Of a stretch of 64,000 nt of DNA, positions 34,642-44,480 are shown piece by piece (the first letter of the stretch is position 1; each line of letters starts with the position of its first letter). A program made the position numbers and the translations under genes. This DNA comes from Candidatus Desulfofervidaceae bacterium. GTDB lineage: Bacteria > Desulfobacterota > Desulfofervidia > Desulfofervidales > Desulfofervidaceae. The stretch lies in assembly GCA_027064585.1 (NCBI GenBank), contig JAMOPI010000028.1, positions 62,001-126,000 on the forward strand. The letters are read 5' to 3'. The notes under the pieces are model-generated. The model did no database searches and was not told where the DNA came from. It saw nothing but the letters and a program-made list of their open reading frames with translations.

Positions 34642-37540
34642 CAGGCAAATACTTCTCCCAAATTTTCCTTATGCGCATACGCAAATCTTGAAGGTAAGCC
34701 AGCGCCTCTTCTGGTGAAAGCTTTAATGGCGGTTCCTTTAAACCCCAGTTTTGCCACATTTCCTTTATCTTATCCTCAGACAGAGGCAACTCCGATGAGC
34801 GGTTATAAACGAGATTGAGCCGATGCTCTAAGGCCTTAAACAGGCTATACCCTTCCATAAGGGCCTGCACATCATCTGCCGGTATAAGCTTTATTTCCTT
34901 TAGGGCCTTAAAAAATTTAAAGGTATGTCTCCGTCTTATTTCAGGATAATTAGGCCCGTATATAAGCTGGAAATATTGGGCCAAAAATTCAACTTCAATT
35001 AACCCACCTTTACCTAACTTTAAGTTGAATTTTCCCTCTGTCTCCTTTGCCCTTTCTTCTAAGATACGCTGGCGCATGTGGCTTATTTCTTGTCTCCAAT
35101 CAATTTCAGTTTCTTCTTCAAAGAGAAGGAAATGGCGAAACTTCTCCCATGCCTCACCTAGAGCTTGATCTCCACATACCCAGCGGGCCTTTAAAAGGGT
35201 CTGCCTTTCCCAGGGCATGGCTTGTTTTTGGTAATACTCTTTAAAGGAAGGAAAAGATACAACCAAGGGTCCAAAACGGCCCGATGGACGCAGACGGGTA
35301 TCTACTTCATAACCCGGACCACCGGCATGAGGGACAGTAAGAATGGAAATCAGCCGCTGGGCCAGTTTGACGAAATACAGGTGGGCTTGCTGCTGTAAGG
35401 TCAGATCTGCTTCAGGGGGGTAATCGTAAATAAAAATTAAGTCAAGGTCTGAGTGATAGGCCATTTCTTGACTACCCAATTTACCAAGAGCAACGACAAG
35501 GAAGGGCAGGCTTAAAGGAGACATCTTTTTGTTTACCTCTTCTTTTGCCCAGATTAAGGCATGGGCCAAAGCAACATCGGCCACGGCCGTAAGCTGTTGG
35601 GAGACACGTATGGGACTTAGTTTTCCTGCCAGGTCAGCAAAACCAATGCGCAGCAGCTCTTCATTTTTAAACTGCCTTAGGGCCTCTATTTTTTCCTCTA
35701 AATCCAATTCTGTATGCCCATTAGAAACACAGCGTATATATGTCTGCAAGGTGGCCTCTATGTCTGCCCTTGTCTTAATAGGCTTGGCCTGAGAGGCAGA
35801 GATCAATTGGTCAAAGAGCTGAAAGTGCTTTATTAAGAGAGAAGAAAGTAATTCACTGGCGCCAAAGATTTGCAAGACTAATCTGCGGAGAGTAGGGTTT
35901 TCCTTCAGCAAGGCATAAAAGCCAGTCCTTGGCCCCAGACGTGAAATAAACTCCTCTAACCGGATTAAGGCTAGGTCAGGATTGATAGTTTGCTGCACTT
36001 CCTGTAAAAGTCTGGGCAGAAGGGCCAAAAGAAGGCGGTGCGACTGACCTGACACATGAGGGGTTTGCAGAAAACCTTTTAATTTCATAATACGCTCATA
36101 GGACCGCTCTGGATGTTTAAACCCCATTTGTTTAAGGTAAGAAATGGCCTCTTTTTCCAAAACTGTATGTGTAAAAAGAATCTTAAACACTTCTTCTTCC
36201 TTTCCTTCTTCCTTCGTGGCCAGAAGTTCCTTAAAAAAGGCATGCACTCCGCTTCTTATTTTGCGCAAGTGGTTAAAGAAATGTCTTAAGGCTATTTCTT
36301 CCCTGCGTTCTCCATATCCCATAAGCCTTGCGATTTTTAAAAGGGTATGGCGGTCGCGGGGCAAGGTGTGGGTTTGGGTATAGGCCGCCATCTGGCAAAG
36401 ATGCTCTAGCCGCCGCAGATAACGGTAGGCCCGACAGAGAAAGTCTGCATCTTCTGGTCTTATAAGCTTAGCATTCTTTAAGGCCGTAATGGCCGCAAAG
36501 GTCCGGTGCTGGCGCAGTTCAGGAAAACGGCCTCCGTAAATAAGCTGAAGGGTATGGACAAAAAATTCCAGCTCTCTAATGCCACCCTGACCTATCTTTA
36601 AATTAAAGCGTTTTTCCTTCTGGCTCTTAAAATCTAAGGCCCTTTTTAAGGATCTGATCTCATCCACGCCTGAAAAGTCAAAATAACGCCGATAAATAAA
36701 AGGGGTAAGACTATCTAAAAATGCCCTTCCCCTTTTTAAATCTCCGGCAATAGGCCTTGCCCGTAAAAGGGCCAATCGCTCTAAGGCCGTGCCAAAGTTT
36801 TCATAATAAATCTCAGCGGCGCGTGTAGATTGGATAATTTCGCTCTCCTTTCCCCCTGGCCGTAAGTTTAAATCTACCTTAAATAAGACCTCCCCATATT
36901 GGGGATGATGACATAAGGAGGTTATCTTTTCGGCCAATTTGACAAAAAGCTGGTGGTCATTCCTTGTTACATTTTCATTAGATTCATAAAAATAGACCAG
37001 GTCAATATCCGAATAATAATTAAGCTCCTCTGCTCCCAATTTTCCCAAACCAAAGATAAAAAAGCTTGTGGGAGGGCCTTCAGGAAAGACAGAAGGTAAG
37101 ACATGTTCATATATGGCCTGCAGGCAGGCAGAGGCCAAATCACTCCACTCCTTAAGGGATGCCTCTAAGGAGGTAAGCTGGTTAAGGTCTCTCGCCCAGA
37201 TACGCAGAAGCTCCTTGGCCTTAAACGCCCGAATAAGTTCAGGGAATTCCTTTTTGCCAATGATGGACTTAAGAAGGGTTAAAAATTCGGCCCTTGTCCT
37301 TGTTTGTTCAATCCCTCCCTCTAAAAAAAGCCAGGCTACAAGCTCTGGCCTTCTTACCAACAAATTGGTCAGATAGGTAGAACTAACGCAAATCTTCAAT
37401 AGTTGCTTGGCTGCTTCTGGTCGCCTTAGCAAAAAGGCAACCGTTTCCTCTGGCAGAACTTCTAACACCCGCTTAAAGGCAGCTTCGCCATAGGGCCAAA
37501 GGAGATGAGAAGAAAGGATTTGCAAGAGTTTATTTTTCAT
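34634..37540 (-). CDS. glnE: Bifunctional glutamine synthetase adenylyltransferase/deadenylase
   Basis: Controls glutamine synthetase by attaching or removing AMP in response to PII and glutamine. The 968-residue protein has two nucleotidyltransferase domains, each with the G-G-x-SDxD pattern: [20 protein letters not shown] in the N-half (about residue 170) and [20 protein letters not shown] in the C-half (about residue 690). Each is followed by a helical GlnD/PII-uridylyltransferase-type region. AGGAGG precedes the ATG, and its start lies inside the end of mltA (11-bp overlap). The adenylyltransferase and deadenylase sites both look intact. Confidence 0.94.
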   Translation of the reverse strand: MKNKLLQILSSHLLWPYGEAAFKRVLEVLPEETVAFLLRRPEAAKQLLKICVSSTYLTNLLVRRPELVAWLFLEGGIEQTRTRAEFLTLLKSIIGKKEFPELIRAFKAKELLRIWARDLNQLTSLEASLKEWSDLASACLQAIYEHVLPSVFPEGPPTSFFIFGLGKLGAEELNYYSDIDLVYFYESNENVTRNDHQLFVKLAEKITSLCHHPQYGEVLFKVDLNLRPGGKESEIIQSTRAAEIYYENFGTALERLALLRARPIAGDLKRGRAFLDSLTPFIYRRYFDFSGVDEIRSLKRALDFKSQKEKRFNLKIGQGGIRELEFFVHTLQLIYGGRFPELRQHRTFAAITALKNAKLIRPEDADFLCRAYRYLRRLEHLCQMAAYTQTHTLPRDRHTLLKIARLMGYGERREEIALRHFFNHLRKIRSGVHAFFKELLATKEEGKEEEVFKILFTHTVLEKEAISYLKQMGFKHPERSYERIMKLKGFLQTPHVSGQSHRLLLALLPRLLQEVQQTINPDLALIRLEEFISRLGPRTGFYALLKENPTLRRLVLQIFGASELLSSLLIKHFQLFDQLISASQAKPIKTRADIEATLQTYIRCVSNGHTELDLEEKIEALRQFKNEELLRIGFADLAGKLSPIRVSQQLTAVADVALAHALIWAKEEVNKKMSPLSLPFLVVALGKLGSQEMAYHSDLDLIFIYDYPPEADLTLQQQAHLYFVKLAQRLISILTVPHAGGPGYEVDTRLRPSGRFGPLVVSFPSFKEYYQKQAMPWERQTLLKARWVCGDQALGEAWEKFRHFLLFEEETEIDWRQEISHMRQRILEERAKETEGKFNLKLGKGGLIEVEFLAQYFQLIYGPNYPEIRRRHTFKFFKALKEIKLIPADDVQALMEGYSLFKALEHRLNLVYNRSSELPLSEDKIKEMWQNWGLKEPPLKLSPEEALAYLQDLRMRIRKIWEKYLPDG

Positions 37541-38714
37541 GTTTTCCTCCTACTAACAGGTATAATTTGCCCTTTTGCGCCATATAACAGGCCTGGGCCT
37601 CGGCTATTGGCCCGGTGCCAAAAAAGATATCGGCCCGGCCTGGTCCTTTTATGGCACCTCCTGTATCCTGACTGAAAGCGATGGTTTTAAAGGGCTGCCA
37701 GCCTAAAAAGTGCTGTTTTTCGTCTACCTTCGGTATCTCCGTATCTACAAACAAGATTGCCCCACGAGGGAACACACTGGGATCAGTCGCTAAGGAATAA
37801 TAAGGCACCAGCACTTCATTTATCGCCCCAAGGGGGCCTTTAGGGACAAGTTTAAAGAAGATATAACTTTCGTTAAAGGCAAATACTTTCTGCATCATTT
37901 CTGGGTGATTGCGCAAAAACTCCTTTATCCTCAGACCATTAACATTATCATCCAAAAGTCTCCACTCCCGCATGATTCTGCCAATGCTGCGGTAAGGACG
38001 GCCATTGCTGGCAGCATAATGCACATAAAGCTTTTGTCCGTCAGGCAGAACAAGAATGCCAGAGCCTTGGACATGTAAGAAAAAGAGCTCAATGGGATCA
38101 TCTACCCAGGCTAGTTCATAGCCTTTGCCCATAAGCTTATGGGCAAAATCAATCTCGGCGCGCGTATAAAAAGGAATGACCTCGTGCCCTTTAACCATGC
38201 CAATCAATGTCTTAGCTGGTAGATCATGACCAAAACGGCGTAAGTCAATTTTTATCCACTCATCTGGTAAACGATAAATAGGATAGCGATACCGCTTGCT
38301 GGGTGATAAGGCGGCGTGCAAGACAGGCTGATAATAGCCGGTAAAAAGCACTTCTTTCTTTTTTAATCCCCTTGCCTGATAGAGCACAAAATGCGATTTA
38401 AGGCATTTCTGCCAATCAGCCTGGTTTAAGCAATATTTAAGGGTTTCCAAGTCTGCCTCTAACTCCCTGGCGGTATAGGGAAGATTATTTATCCAAAAGG
38501 TGTAATCCGCGGGAAGACGAGAACAATAGTGAAGACTGCGATCTAAAGCTGCATTAAAGGCCTTCATGTCAGACGGCCGTCTTAGTGGTGGCCATTTTTT
38601 TACGCGGATTAACGCTGGCGGGGGCTTTTTAAAGGGCACACATGCAAAAAGAATAAAGAGAGAGATAAAGATAAGTCCAAGTTTATATGTGTATAATTGG
38701 GGTTTTAAAGACAT
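37530..38714 (-). CDS. mltA: Membrane-bound lytic transglycosylase A
   Basis: Outer-membrane lipoprotein that cleaves peptidoglycan to anhydromuropeptides. The N-terminus has a hydrophobic signal ending in the lipobox LFAC (Cys near residue 25). The MltA domain has FTGYYQPVL and the C-terminal 3D domain has AFSQDTGGAIKGPGRADIF with the catalytic aspartates. At about 394 residues the length is normal. The ATG at 38714 has GGAG eight bases upstream; one two codons earlier is closer to it. It leads glnE and the broken MoxR gene. Confidence 0.92.
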   Translation of the reverse strand: MSLKPQLYTYKLGLIFISLFILFACVPFKKPPPALIRVKKWPPLRRPSDMKAFNAALDRSLHYCSRLPADYTFWINNLPYTARELEADLETLKYCLNQADWQKCLKSHFVLYQARGLKKKEVLFTGYYQPVLHAALSPSKRYRYPIYRLPDEWIKIDLRRFGHDLPAKTLIGMVKGHEVIPFYTRAEIDFAHKLMGKGYELAWVDDPIELFFLHVQGSGILVLPDGQKLYVHYAASNGRPYRSIGRIMREWRLLDDNVNGLRIKEFLRNHPEMMQKVFAFNESYIFFKLVPKGPLGAINEVLVPYYSLATDPSVFPRGAILFVDTEIPKVDEKQHFLGWQPFKTIAFSQDTGGAIKGPGRADIFFGTGPIAEAQACYMAQKGKLYLLVGGKHEK

Positions 38715-38799
38715 CTGCATTTCTCCATTTACAGGGTTATCCCATTTATAGGTGATCAGGGTGGTTTTGTCTATAGCTTAAAAAAGAGACAGTGTTTTC

Positions 38800-39295
38800 C
38801 CCAAAATTCGTGATTGCCTTCCAAAAGACCTCGCAAGTAGGCTATAATAAACAATGTTTTAAAAATTCCTTTTACCTAAAGGGTGAAAAACGCTTATCTT
38901 TTCTTCAAGGCCCAATTATAATTATAGCGCCTCCGCTCGCTTATGCGGTCAAGGCCAAGCCCTACGGGTGGCCTTCGGCCAGCCTTGACCTTGCTCGCTA
39001 CGGCGCTTTTTTTCTTTTTGAGGCCGAGAAGGAAAAAGGAAAATTTCTTTTTTCCCTTCCTCCTTGCGATTTTTCTTTTTGCCAGGGCCGAGGGCGGTCA
39101 AGGGCAAGCCCGCAGGGCGCAGCCTGCGCCTTTAGGCGCAGGTCTGAACGAACGCAGTGAGTGTAGACCCTTGACCGTATAACCGAGGCCCTGGCATATA
39201 ATTTTTTAAGTAAGGAGGGGATAATTATGGTGTTTTTTTCTTGTTTTTTCTTATTTTTAAATGTCTTTCTCCAAAACTCAATCGCGGATTTTGGG
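38800..39295 (-). repeat. Hairpin repeat copy F (full length, inverse to copy G)
   Basis: 496 bp, the longest copy. The ends are CCCAAAATTCGTGATTG (38800-38816) and CAATCGCGGATTTTGGG (39279-39295). From the left it contains TTTTACCTAAAGGGTGAAAA, the block AATTATAATTATAGCGCC, the GGTCAAGGCC hairpin, an A/T-rich GGAAAAAGGAAAATTTC-type palindrome, the second hairpin (GGTCAAGGGC...CCCTTGACC) and TATAATTTTTTAAGTAAGGAGG. It lies 50 bp beyond the stop of the Crp/Fnr gene and mirrors copy G on the other side. Confidence 0.88.
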
Positions 39296-39344
39296 GTTTT
39301 GCATAATATAGCATAAACTTAATTTAAATATGTATAAGATCTCT

Positions 39345-40016
39345 TCAGTTTCCTTTTGCTAGTTTCTGTAATCCCTCTTGGTCTAAAATTTCAATCTGGC
39401 TCCCTTCTATTTTTATCAATCCCTGTTTGTTCATTTTGCTTAAAGTGCGGGATAGGGTTTCAGGGATAGTACCTAAAAGGCTGGCTAGCTGGGTCTTGGT
39501 TACATCTAACTTAAATTTCTCTGCGTCTTTTTGCTCCTTTAGATAAAGGATATAAGCCGCTAAACGGCTACCTACCTCTTTTAAAGAAAGATTTTCTATA
39601 AGCACCGTGAATTTACGCAGACGGCTTGAAAGCACGGCCAGCATGTTTAAGCCTAGGGTAGGATCTTCTTTTATGATGCTTATAAACTCTCCTCTAGGGA
39701 CAAAAATGATATGACTATCCTCTATGGCCATGGCATTTGCAGGAAAACAATTTCCGGAAAAGACAGCTACTTCTCCGAAAACCTCGCCCGCACCAAAGAT
39801 ACCAAGAATTTGCTCCTTTCCCTGGGAGGAGACCTTAAAAATCTTAATCCGTCCAGAGGCAACTATATAAAAACCATTTGCTGGTCTGCCCTCCCGAAAA
39901 ATGATTTGTCCTCGTTTGTAAGAGCGCTTTATACATATTTTGGCTAAATTTTCATGTTGGGTTTTAGAAAGTCTTTTGAAAAGAGGAGTATTGGCAATGA
40001 GATCAATTATAGACAT
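39345..40016 (-). CDS. Crp/Fnr-family transcriptional regulator
   Basis: About 223 residues: an N-terminal cyclic-nucleotide-binding-type beta barrel (IIFREGRPANGFYIVASGRI, FGEVAVFSG) and a C-terminal HTH_Crp domain with TKTQLASLLGTIPETLSRTL as recognition region. It lacks the N-terminal cysteine cluster of oxygen-sensing FNR; only one cysteine (ICIKR) lies near the start. The effector is unknown. The ATG at 40016 begins the conserved MSIIDLIANTPLF; the ribosome-binding site is weak. It is the only gene between copies F and G, whose ends lie 50 bp beyond its stop and 32 bp before its start, so its promoter probably lies at or inside copy G. It is a candidate for the palindrome at 45927. Confidence 0.88.
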   Translation of the reverse strand: MSIIDLIANTPLFKRLSKTQHENLAKICIKRSYKRGQIIFREGRPANGFYIVASGRIKIFKVSSQGKEQILGIFGAGEVFGEVAVFSGNCFPANAMAIEDSHIIFVPRGEFISIIKEDPTLGLNMLAVLSSRLRKFTVLIENLSLKEVGSRLAAYILYLKEQKDAEKFKLDVTKTQLASLLGTIPETLSRTLSKMNKQGLIKIEGSQIEILDQEGLQKLAKGN

Positions 40017-40047
40017 ATTACTACTACACATTACATTCTTATTACAA

Positions 40048-40497
40048 CCCAAAATCCGCGATTGATTTATATGAGAAGTTTCCCTTTCTCTTTACTTACA
40101 AAAATTATACACCAAGGCCTCGTTAGGTAGTCAAGAGTCTCCGCTCGCTTTGCTCGCTCCGACCTGCTCTGTGGGCAGACTGTGCTCTTCGGGCTTGCCC
40201 TTGACTACACTCGGCCTTGGCGAAAAAGAAATTGTGAAAAGAAGAAGGAAAAAGAAAACCTTCCTTTTTCCCTTCTGGTCTCAAAAAAATTGTGCCGAAG
40301 CGAGCGAGGTCAAGGCTGGCTGCTAAGCCACCCGTAGGGCTTGGCCTTGACCGCTAAGCGAGCGAAGGCCCAATAATTATGATTGGGCTTGAGGGAAAGA
40401 TAAATGTTTCTCACCTTTTAAGTGAAAGGTATTTTTAAAAAACGCTTTATTACAGCCCACTTGTGGGCTCTATTGGAGGGCAATCACGGATTTTGGG
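40048..40497 (+). repeat. Hairpin repeat copy G (full length)
   Basis: 450 bp with ends CCCAAAATCCGCGATTG (40048-40064) and CAATCACGGATTTTGGG (40481-40497), complementary at 16 of 17 positions, the best-matched ends among the full-length copies. It holds both GC-rich hairpins, the central A/T-rich palindrome and a CCCACTTGTGGG stem near the right end. The last GGG merges with the ribosome-binding site GGAGGAGG of the next gene, so that gene's promoter must be inside the element or absent. Confidence 0.9.
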
Positions 40498-40509
40498 AGG
40501 AGGTTTGTG

Positions 40510-41235
40510 ATGGCAGAGGTAAAAAGTTTAAAGGATTAGGCAGGGAGTGAACACAGGCGGTTTGAGGTTGTAAGAATTGAAGGAGGGAAGGACCTCAAAG
40601 AGTATCTTGAAGATTTGGGTATCAAAGAAGGCGAAGAGATTGAGTTAGAGTCCACCTTTTCTCATGAGCATCGTGGTCCTTTGGCAGTGGAAATACAGGG
40701 CAAAGAAATAGTTTTGGCCCAGGGAATTGCAAATAAGATGGTTGTAGAGACAGGGAATGGGAAATTTGTGCATCTTCTGGAATTGGAGGCCGGTGATAAT
40801 GGAGTGGTTAAAGAAATTGAGGGTGGTAAAGAAATCAGAGATGGGCTTGAACACTTGGGTCTAAAGGTAGGAGAAAGTATCAAGGTTAAAGGGCATTTAG
40901 CCGAAGAAAATTACACCATTGAATTTAATGGAAATCAAATTGAGCTTTGCACAGGAGAGGCCTCAAAGTTGTTGATTAAAGTAGGGGACAAGGTGTTTCA
41001 ACTCTGCCAGCTTGAGGCCGACGCCGAAGGCGAATTTGTCGGTATTATTAGTGGTATTGCCTTGGAAGAAAGACCAAAAAAGGCCGGAATAGAAAAAGGG
41101 GAAAACATAAAGCTAGTTTCAAGAAAATCTACTACGGGTCCGGCCAAGCACATTGGTTGCATCTTTTATCTAACACTTCCAGGTGGTACTACCGTTTCTG
41201 TAGGCCACGGCATGGCCGAAAAAATATATGGTTAG
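40510..41235 (+). CDS. Protein with three FeoA-like domains, interrupted by an early in-frame TAG
   Basis: Three tandem FeoA/SH3-like units share the pattern (V-x-I-EGGK-L...LGI-x-GE-I), starting near 40580, 40805 and 41015. The third is more divergent and ends VGHGMAEKIYG. FeoA-type domains modulate the FeoB iron transporter. The natural start is the ATG at 40510 with GGAGGAGG upstream, but codon 10 is TAG (40537-40539), in the same frame as everything that follows. No other good start lies before the first domain; a TTG at 40615 would cut into it. This could be a nonsense mutation, readthrough or an error. Confidence 0.65.
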
Positions 41236-41252
41236 CCCGCTAGACTAAACCT

Positions 41253-41280
41253 AAAAGGTCCCTTTAAAGGGGCCTTTTAA
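41253..41280 (+). terminator. Intrinsic terminator after the triple-FeoA gene
   Basis: AAAAGGTCCC-tttaaa-GGGGCCTTTT, a ten-base stem with one G-T pair and a U-rich 3' arm, 18 bases after the stop codon. Confidence 0.85.
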
Positions 41281-41307
41281 ACAAGAGAAGATTGAGGAGT
41301 GATAAAC

Positions 41308-41418
41308 ATGAAGGTAGTTGTTCCCCAAAGGCATAAGTGTATTGAAGCCATCCAAATGCACCGCATGGAGGCCATCAAGCTTTTGATAGCCGGCCTCTCC
41401 CACATTTCCCTGCTGTAA
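41308..41418 (+). CDS. Possible 36-residue peptide upstream of the feo operon
   Basis: Starts MKVVVPQRHKCIEAIQMHRM and ends LSHISLL, with GAGGAG nine bases before the ATG. The base composition is more even than that of the surrounding spacer, and the frame lies between a terminator and the feo promoter. It has one cysteine and several histidines. I do not recognise it; it may be the remnant of a longer gene. The rest of 41236-41460 shows only the terminator and AT-rich DNA. Confidence 0.35.
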   Translation: MKVVVPQRHKCIEAIQMHRMEAIKLLIAGLSHISLL

Positions 41419-41432
41419 AGGCAGGAACATAA

Positions 41433-41489
41433 TGTTAAAAAAAATAACAAAATTAAATTCTTGACAAAAATTTCTATTTAGCTTATTAA
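41433..41489 (+). promoter_or_regulatory. Probable feo operon promoter with upstream inverted repeat
   Basis: TTGACA (41461-41466), 17 bp, then TATTAA (41484-41489) is a near-consensus sigma-70-type promoter, with transcription expected near 41496, 33 bp before the next gene. TGTTA-n7-TAACA (41433-41449) lies just upstream. It is not a clear Fur box, but a Fur-family gene is encoded at 48237. Confidence 0.6.
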
Positions 41490-41528
41490 TCCAAGCTTAA
41501 GTTTGGGAGTAATAGGAGGGAGTAATAA

Positions 41529-41870
41529 ATGTCAGATTTAGTATTGGTAAGCATTGCCTTTGCTCTGTTTATAGTTTGCCCTAGGATGGCGGGTATGGCC
41601 GCAGTGATTAGTCGGGCTACTAATTTAAGCTTGATAAAAATAGCTGTGTTTGGGAGTTTATTTTCTATACCTTTGACGATTATTATGGTTTTGGTTTTTA
41701 GACGTTGGGGGCTAATAGGTGCCTTAAGTTTTTGCGTGCTGACTGATTTAGGTTCTGCTTTGCTTATGAGGGAAATTAATCTCAAGGCAGGACTGGAAAC
41801 ATTGGTTGTTGCCTTATTTGTACTTTTAGGTGTTAAAGTGGCTTCGTGGATTTCTGCTTTAGTTGGTTAG
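41529..41870 (+). CDS. Small membrane protein at the head of the feo operon
   Basis: 113 residues with about four hydrophobic helices (roughly 3-20, 36-56, 62-82 and 88-108) and short basic loops. An AGGAGGGAG site precedes the ATG. The only clue is position: it follows a strong promoter and leads two feoA genes and feoB in one direction. I do not recognise the family; a role in ferrous iron uptake is inferred from context. Confidence 0.7.
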   Translation: MSDLVLVSIAFALFIVCPRMAGMAAVISRATNLSLIKIAVFGSLFSIPLTIIMVLVFRRWGLIGALSFCVLTDLGSALLMREINLKAGLETLVVALFVLLGVKVASWISALVG

Positions 41871-41943
41871 AAACTATAGGTATTTATGGATTAATTGTTA
41901 AGAAAACTAATAAAATTAAATATCTTAATTAGGAGGTGTTGAA

Positions 41944-42168
41944 ATGTATTTGACATCACTTAAAAAGGGGCAGAAAGGTAGGGTAAGGTCAGTTAAGGGC
42001 AATGGTGCCGTTAAACAACGGCTCATGCAGATGGGTATTGTACCAGGAGAAATGGTAAAGGTGGAAAGGGTAGCTCCTTTGGGTAGTCCCATAGATGTGC
42101 TGGTCAAGGGTTACCACTTATCTTTAAGAAAAGAAGAGGCAAATTGTGTAGAAGTGGAGGTGATGTAA
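41944..42168 (+). CDS. feoA: FeoA ferrous iron transport accessory protein
   Basis: 74-residue SH3-like FeoA domain: a start rich in Leu/Lys, then GNGAVKQRLMQMGIVPGEMVKVERVAPLG and DVLVKGYHLSLRKEEA, the standard FeoA pattern. It is thought to regulate FeoB at the inner membrane. A strong AGGAGGTG site precedes it. First of two single-domain feoA genes before feoB. Confidence 0.92.
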   Translation: MYLTSLKKGQKGRVRSVKGNGAVKQRLMQMGIVPGEMVKVERVAPLGSPIDVLVKGYHLSLRKEEANCVEVEVM

Positions 42169-42173
42169 AGGCA

Positions 42174-42398
42174 ATGTGTCCCCTAAGCATAGTAGAAAAC
42201 GGCAGGGAAGTGGAGGTTTTGGATATAAGAGGTGGTTTTGGTTTATGTCAGCGTTTAAGTAGGATGAGGATTTACCCAGGTATACGGATTAGAATTTTAA
42301 ACAACGGTCGTCCAGGGCCTGTGATTATTGCTGTAGGCGAAAAACGGTTTGGTTTAGGCTTTGGTATGGCCCATCGGATCTTTGTAAAGCCATTGTAG
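42174..42398 (+). CDS. feoA: Second FeoA-domain protein
   Basis: 74 residues with the FeoA pattern [22 protein letters not shown] and a C-terminal [12 protein letters not shown]. The ATG at 42174 is six bases after the first feoA stop. An upstream in-frame ATG (42144) would overlap that gene and is less likely. Paired feoA genes before feoB occur in several anaerobes. The feoB start follows 8 bases after its stop. Confidence 0.85.
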   Translation: MCPLSIVENGREVEVLDIRGGFGLCQRLSRMRIYPGIRIRILNNGRPGPVIIAVGEKRFGLGFGMAHRIFVKPL

Positions 42399-42406
42399 GA
42401 GGGAAA

Positions 42407-44412
42407 ATGGGAGAAACAGTCATTTGTTTGGCAGGGAATCCCAATAGTGGAAAAACCACTATCTTTAATGCCCTGACTGGGGCTCGCCAAAAGGTGGGCA
42501 ACTGGCCAGGGGTTACCGTAGAAAAAAAGAAGGAGATTTTTTAGAGCAAGGCAAGCACATTCATGTTGTGGATTTGCCAGGTACATATAGCTTAACGGCC
42601 TATTCCATTGATGAACGCATTGCAAGGGATTTTTTGATTAGGGAACATCCTGATGTAGTTGTGGTGATTGTAGATGCTACAAATTTGGAAAGAAATCTTT
42701 ATTTAGCCGTTGAATTGTTAGAAATGGGTGCCAATGTAGTGCTTGATCTTAATATGATGGACATGGTCTCCAAAAGGGGCTGGCGGATAGATTTGGATAA
42801 GCTTTCCCAGGTCTTAAATGTACCAGTAGTGCCTACTGTGGCCACAAAAGGTGAAGGCTTAGAACAGTTAAAAACAACCGTTCTTAAAGCAAAAGACAGA
42901 GATGTAACTCCTTTAAAGATAGATTATGGTCCTGTTGTGGAAAAAATGTTAAGTAAATTAACAGAGTTACTTAATTCTAAAAAAGATAAAAGCATCAATA
43001 TTCCTAGCCGGTGGTTGGCAATAAAGTTGTTAGAAGATGACGTCCAGGTAAAAGAATGGGTACAAGGATTTACAGGAGGCAGAGAAATCCACGAGGAAGC
43101 AGACAAAATGAGACAGGAGCTTCAGGAAAGGCTAGGACAAGATGTAGAGACATACCTTATAGAAAGAAGGTATGGGTTTATCTCTGGTTTGGTAAAAGAA
43201 TGTGTGCAAAGACCAGCCGCAGTAGAAGAGAAATTAACCCTTTCAGACAAAATAGATAAAGTTGTACTCAATCGCTGGCTAGGTATTCCTTTATTTTTAC
43301 TCTTTATGTGGATTACCTTTAAACTGGTTTTTGATGTAGGTGGTCCTATTGCGGACCAAATAGATAGCCTCTTTGGCTGGCTGGGAGATGCTGCTAAACA
43401 TCTTTTGGGTGAAAATTGGTTTTCTTCCTTGCTGAGTGACGGCATTATTGCTGGTGTAGGTTCAGTCCTGGTCTTTTTGCCCAATATCCTCATTCTCTTT
43501 TTTATGATTGGTTTCTTAGAAGACTGTGGTTATATGGCTAGGGCAGCCTTTGTCATGGATAGGTTTATGCACGCTTTAGGGCTTCATGGCAAGTCATTTA
43601 TTCCCATGATCTTGGGATTTGGCTGCAACATTCCAGGGATTATGGCCTGCCGTACCCTTGAATCTAGAAAAGACAGAATTTTGACCATTTTGATTAATCC
43701 CTTTATGTTATGTTCGGCCCGGCTGCCTATCTATGTGCTTTTTGCCGGCACATTCTTTCCCAAACACGCCGGCACGGTCATCTTCATCATGTATGCTTTG
43801 GGTATTGTTGTAGCCATCTTAACAGGGCTCTTGTTCAAAAATCTCTTTTTTAAGGGCGAAGTTGCTCCTTTAATCATGGAATTGCCTCCTTATCGCCTAC
43901 CTACCTTAAAAAGTGTACTTTTGCACCTGTGGGAACGCTCGTTTATGTTTGTCAAGAAGGCAGGCACAATTATTATGGTTGGTGTGGTGTTGGTTTGGCT
44001 TTTATCCTCTATGCCTCCGGGGGTAGAATATGCCAGTGAAAAAAGTTGGATTGGGCATCTGGGTAAATTTTTTGCGCCGTTGTTTAAACCAGCGGGTTTT
44101 GGTTTTTGGCAGGCCGCTGTGGCCTTAATCTTTGGTATTCTGGCCAAAGAGGTAGTTGTTGGTACCCTAGGCACCCTTTATGGTGTGGAAGAAAAAGGAC
44201 TAAATAAGGTCTTGCCTAAGTATTTCACTAAACTATCTGCTTTTTCTTTCATGACCATGTCCTTGCTTTACATTCCCTGTATTGCGGCCATTGGAACAAT
44301 CAAGCAAGAAACAAATTCCTGGAAATGGACGGCCTTAGCGGTGGGTTGGAGTTTGTTTGTAGGCTGGACGATGGCGGTTTTGTTTTATCAAATGGGAAGA
44401 ATATTTGCTTAA
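42407..44412 (+). CDS. feoB: Ferrous iron transporter FeoB, frame broken at an A7 run
   Basis: Inner-membrane Fe(II) permease with a GTP-binding G domain. The start at 42407 (AGGAGGG upstream) gives the G1 loop [16 protein letters not shown] and G2 [12 protein letters not shown], then stops at 42541-42543. One more A in the A7 run (42522-42528) would restore [12 protein letters not shown] and lead into the long frame with G3 [17 protein letters not shown] (G4), a helical GDI region and the membrane part with two Gate motifs ([20 protein letters not shown]). All later parts are intact to 44412. Taken literally, the protein would lack its P-loop. Confidence 0.85.
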
Positions 44413-44480
44413 GGGAAAATTGTTATGGCGGTTTTTTGTTTGACAACAAACAAACAATATGCTAAACACCTCTGTAATAG

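Noticed and set aside
38792-39182. Open frames of 79 and 122 codons in repeat copy F
   Set aside because: They run through both inverted ends and hairpins of the repeat, have no ribosome-binding site and look like no protein.
39345-40016. Calling the Crp/Fnr gene a true FNR oxygen sensor
   Set aside because: The N-terminal cysteine cluster for a [4Fe-4S] centre is missing.
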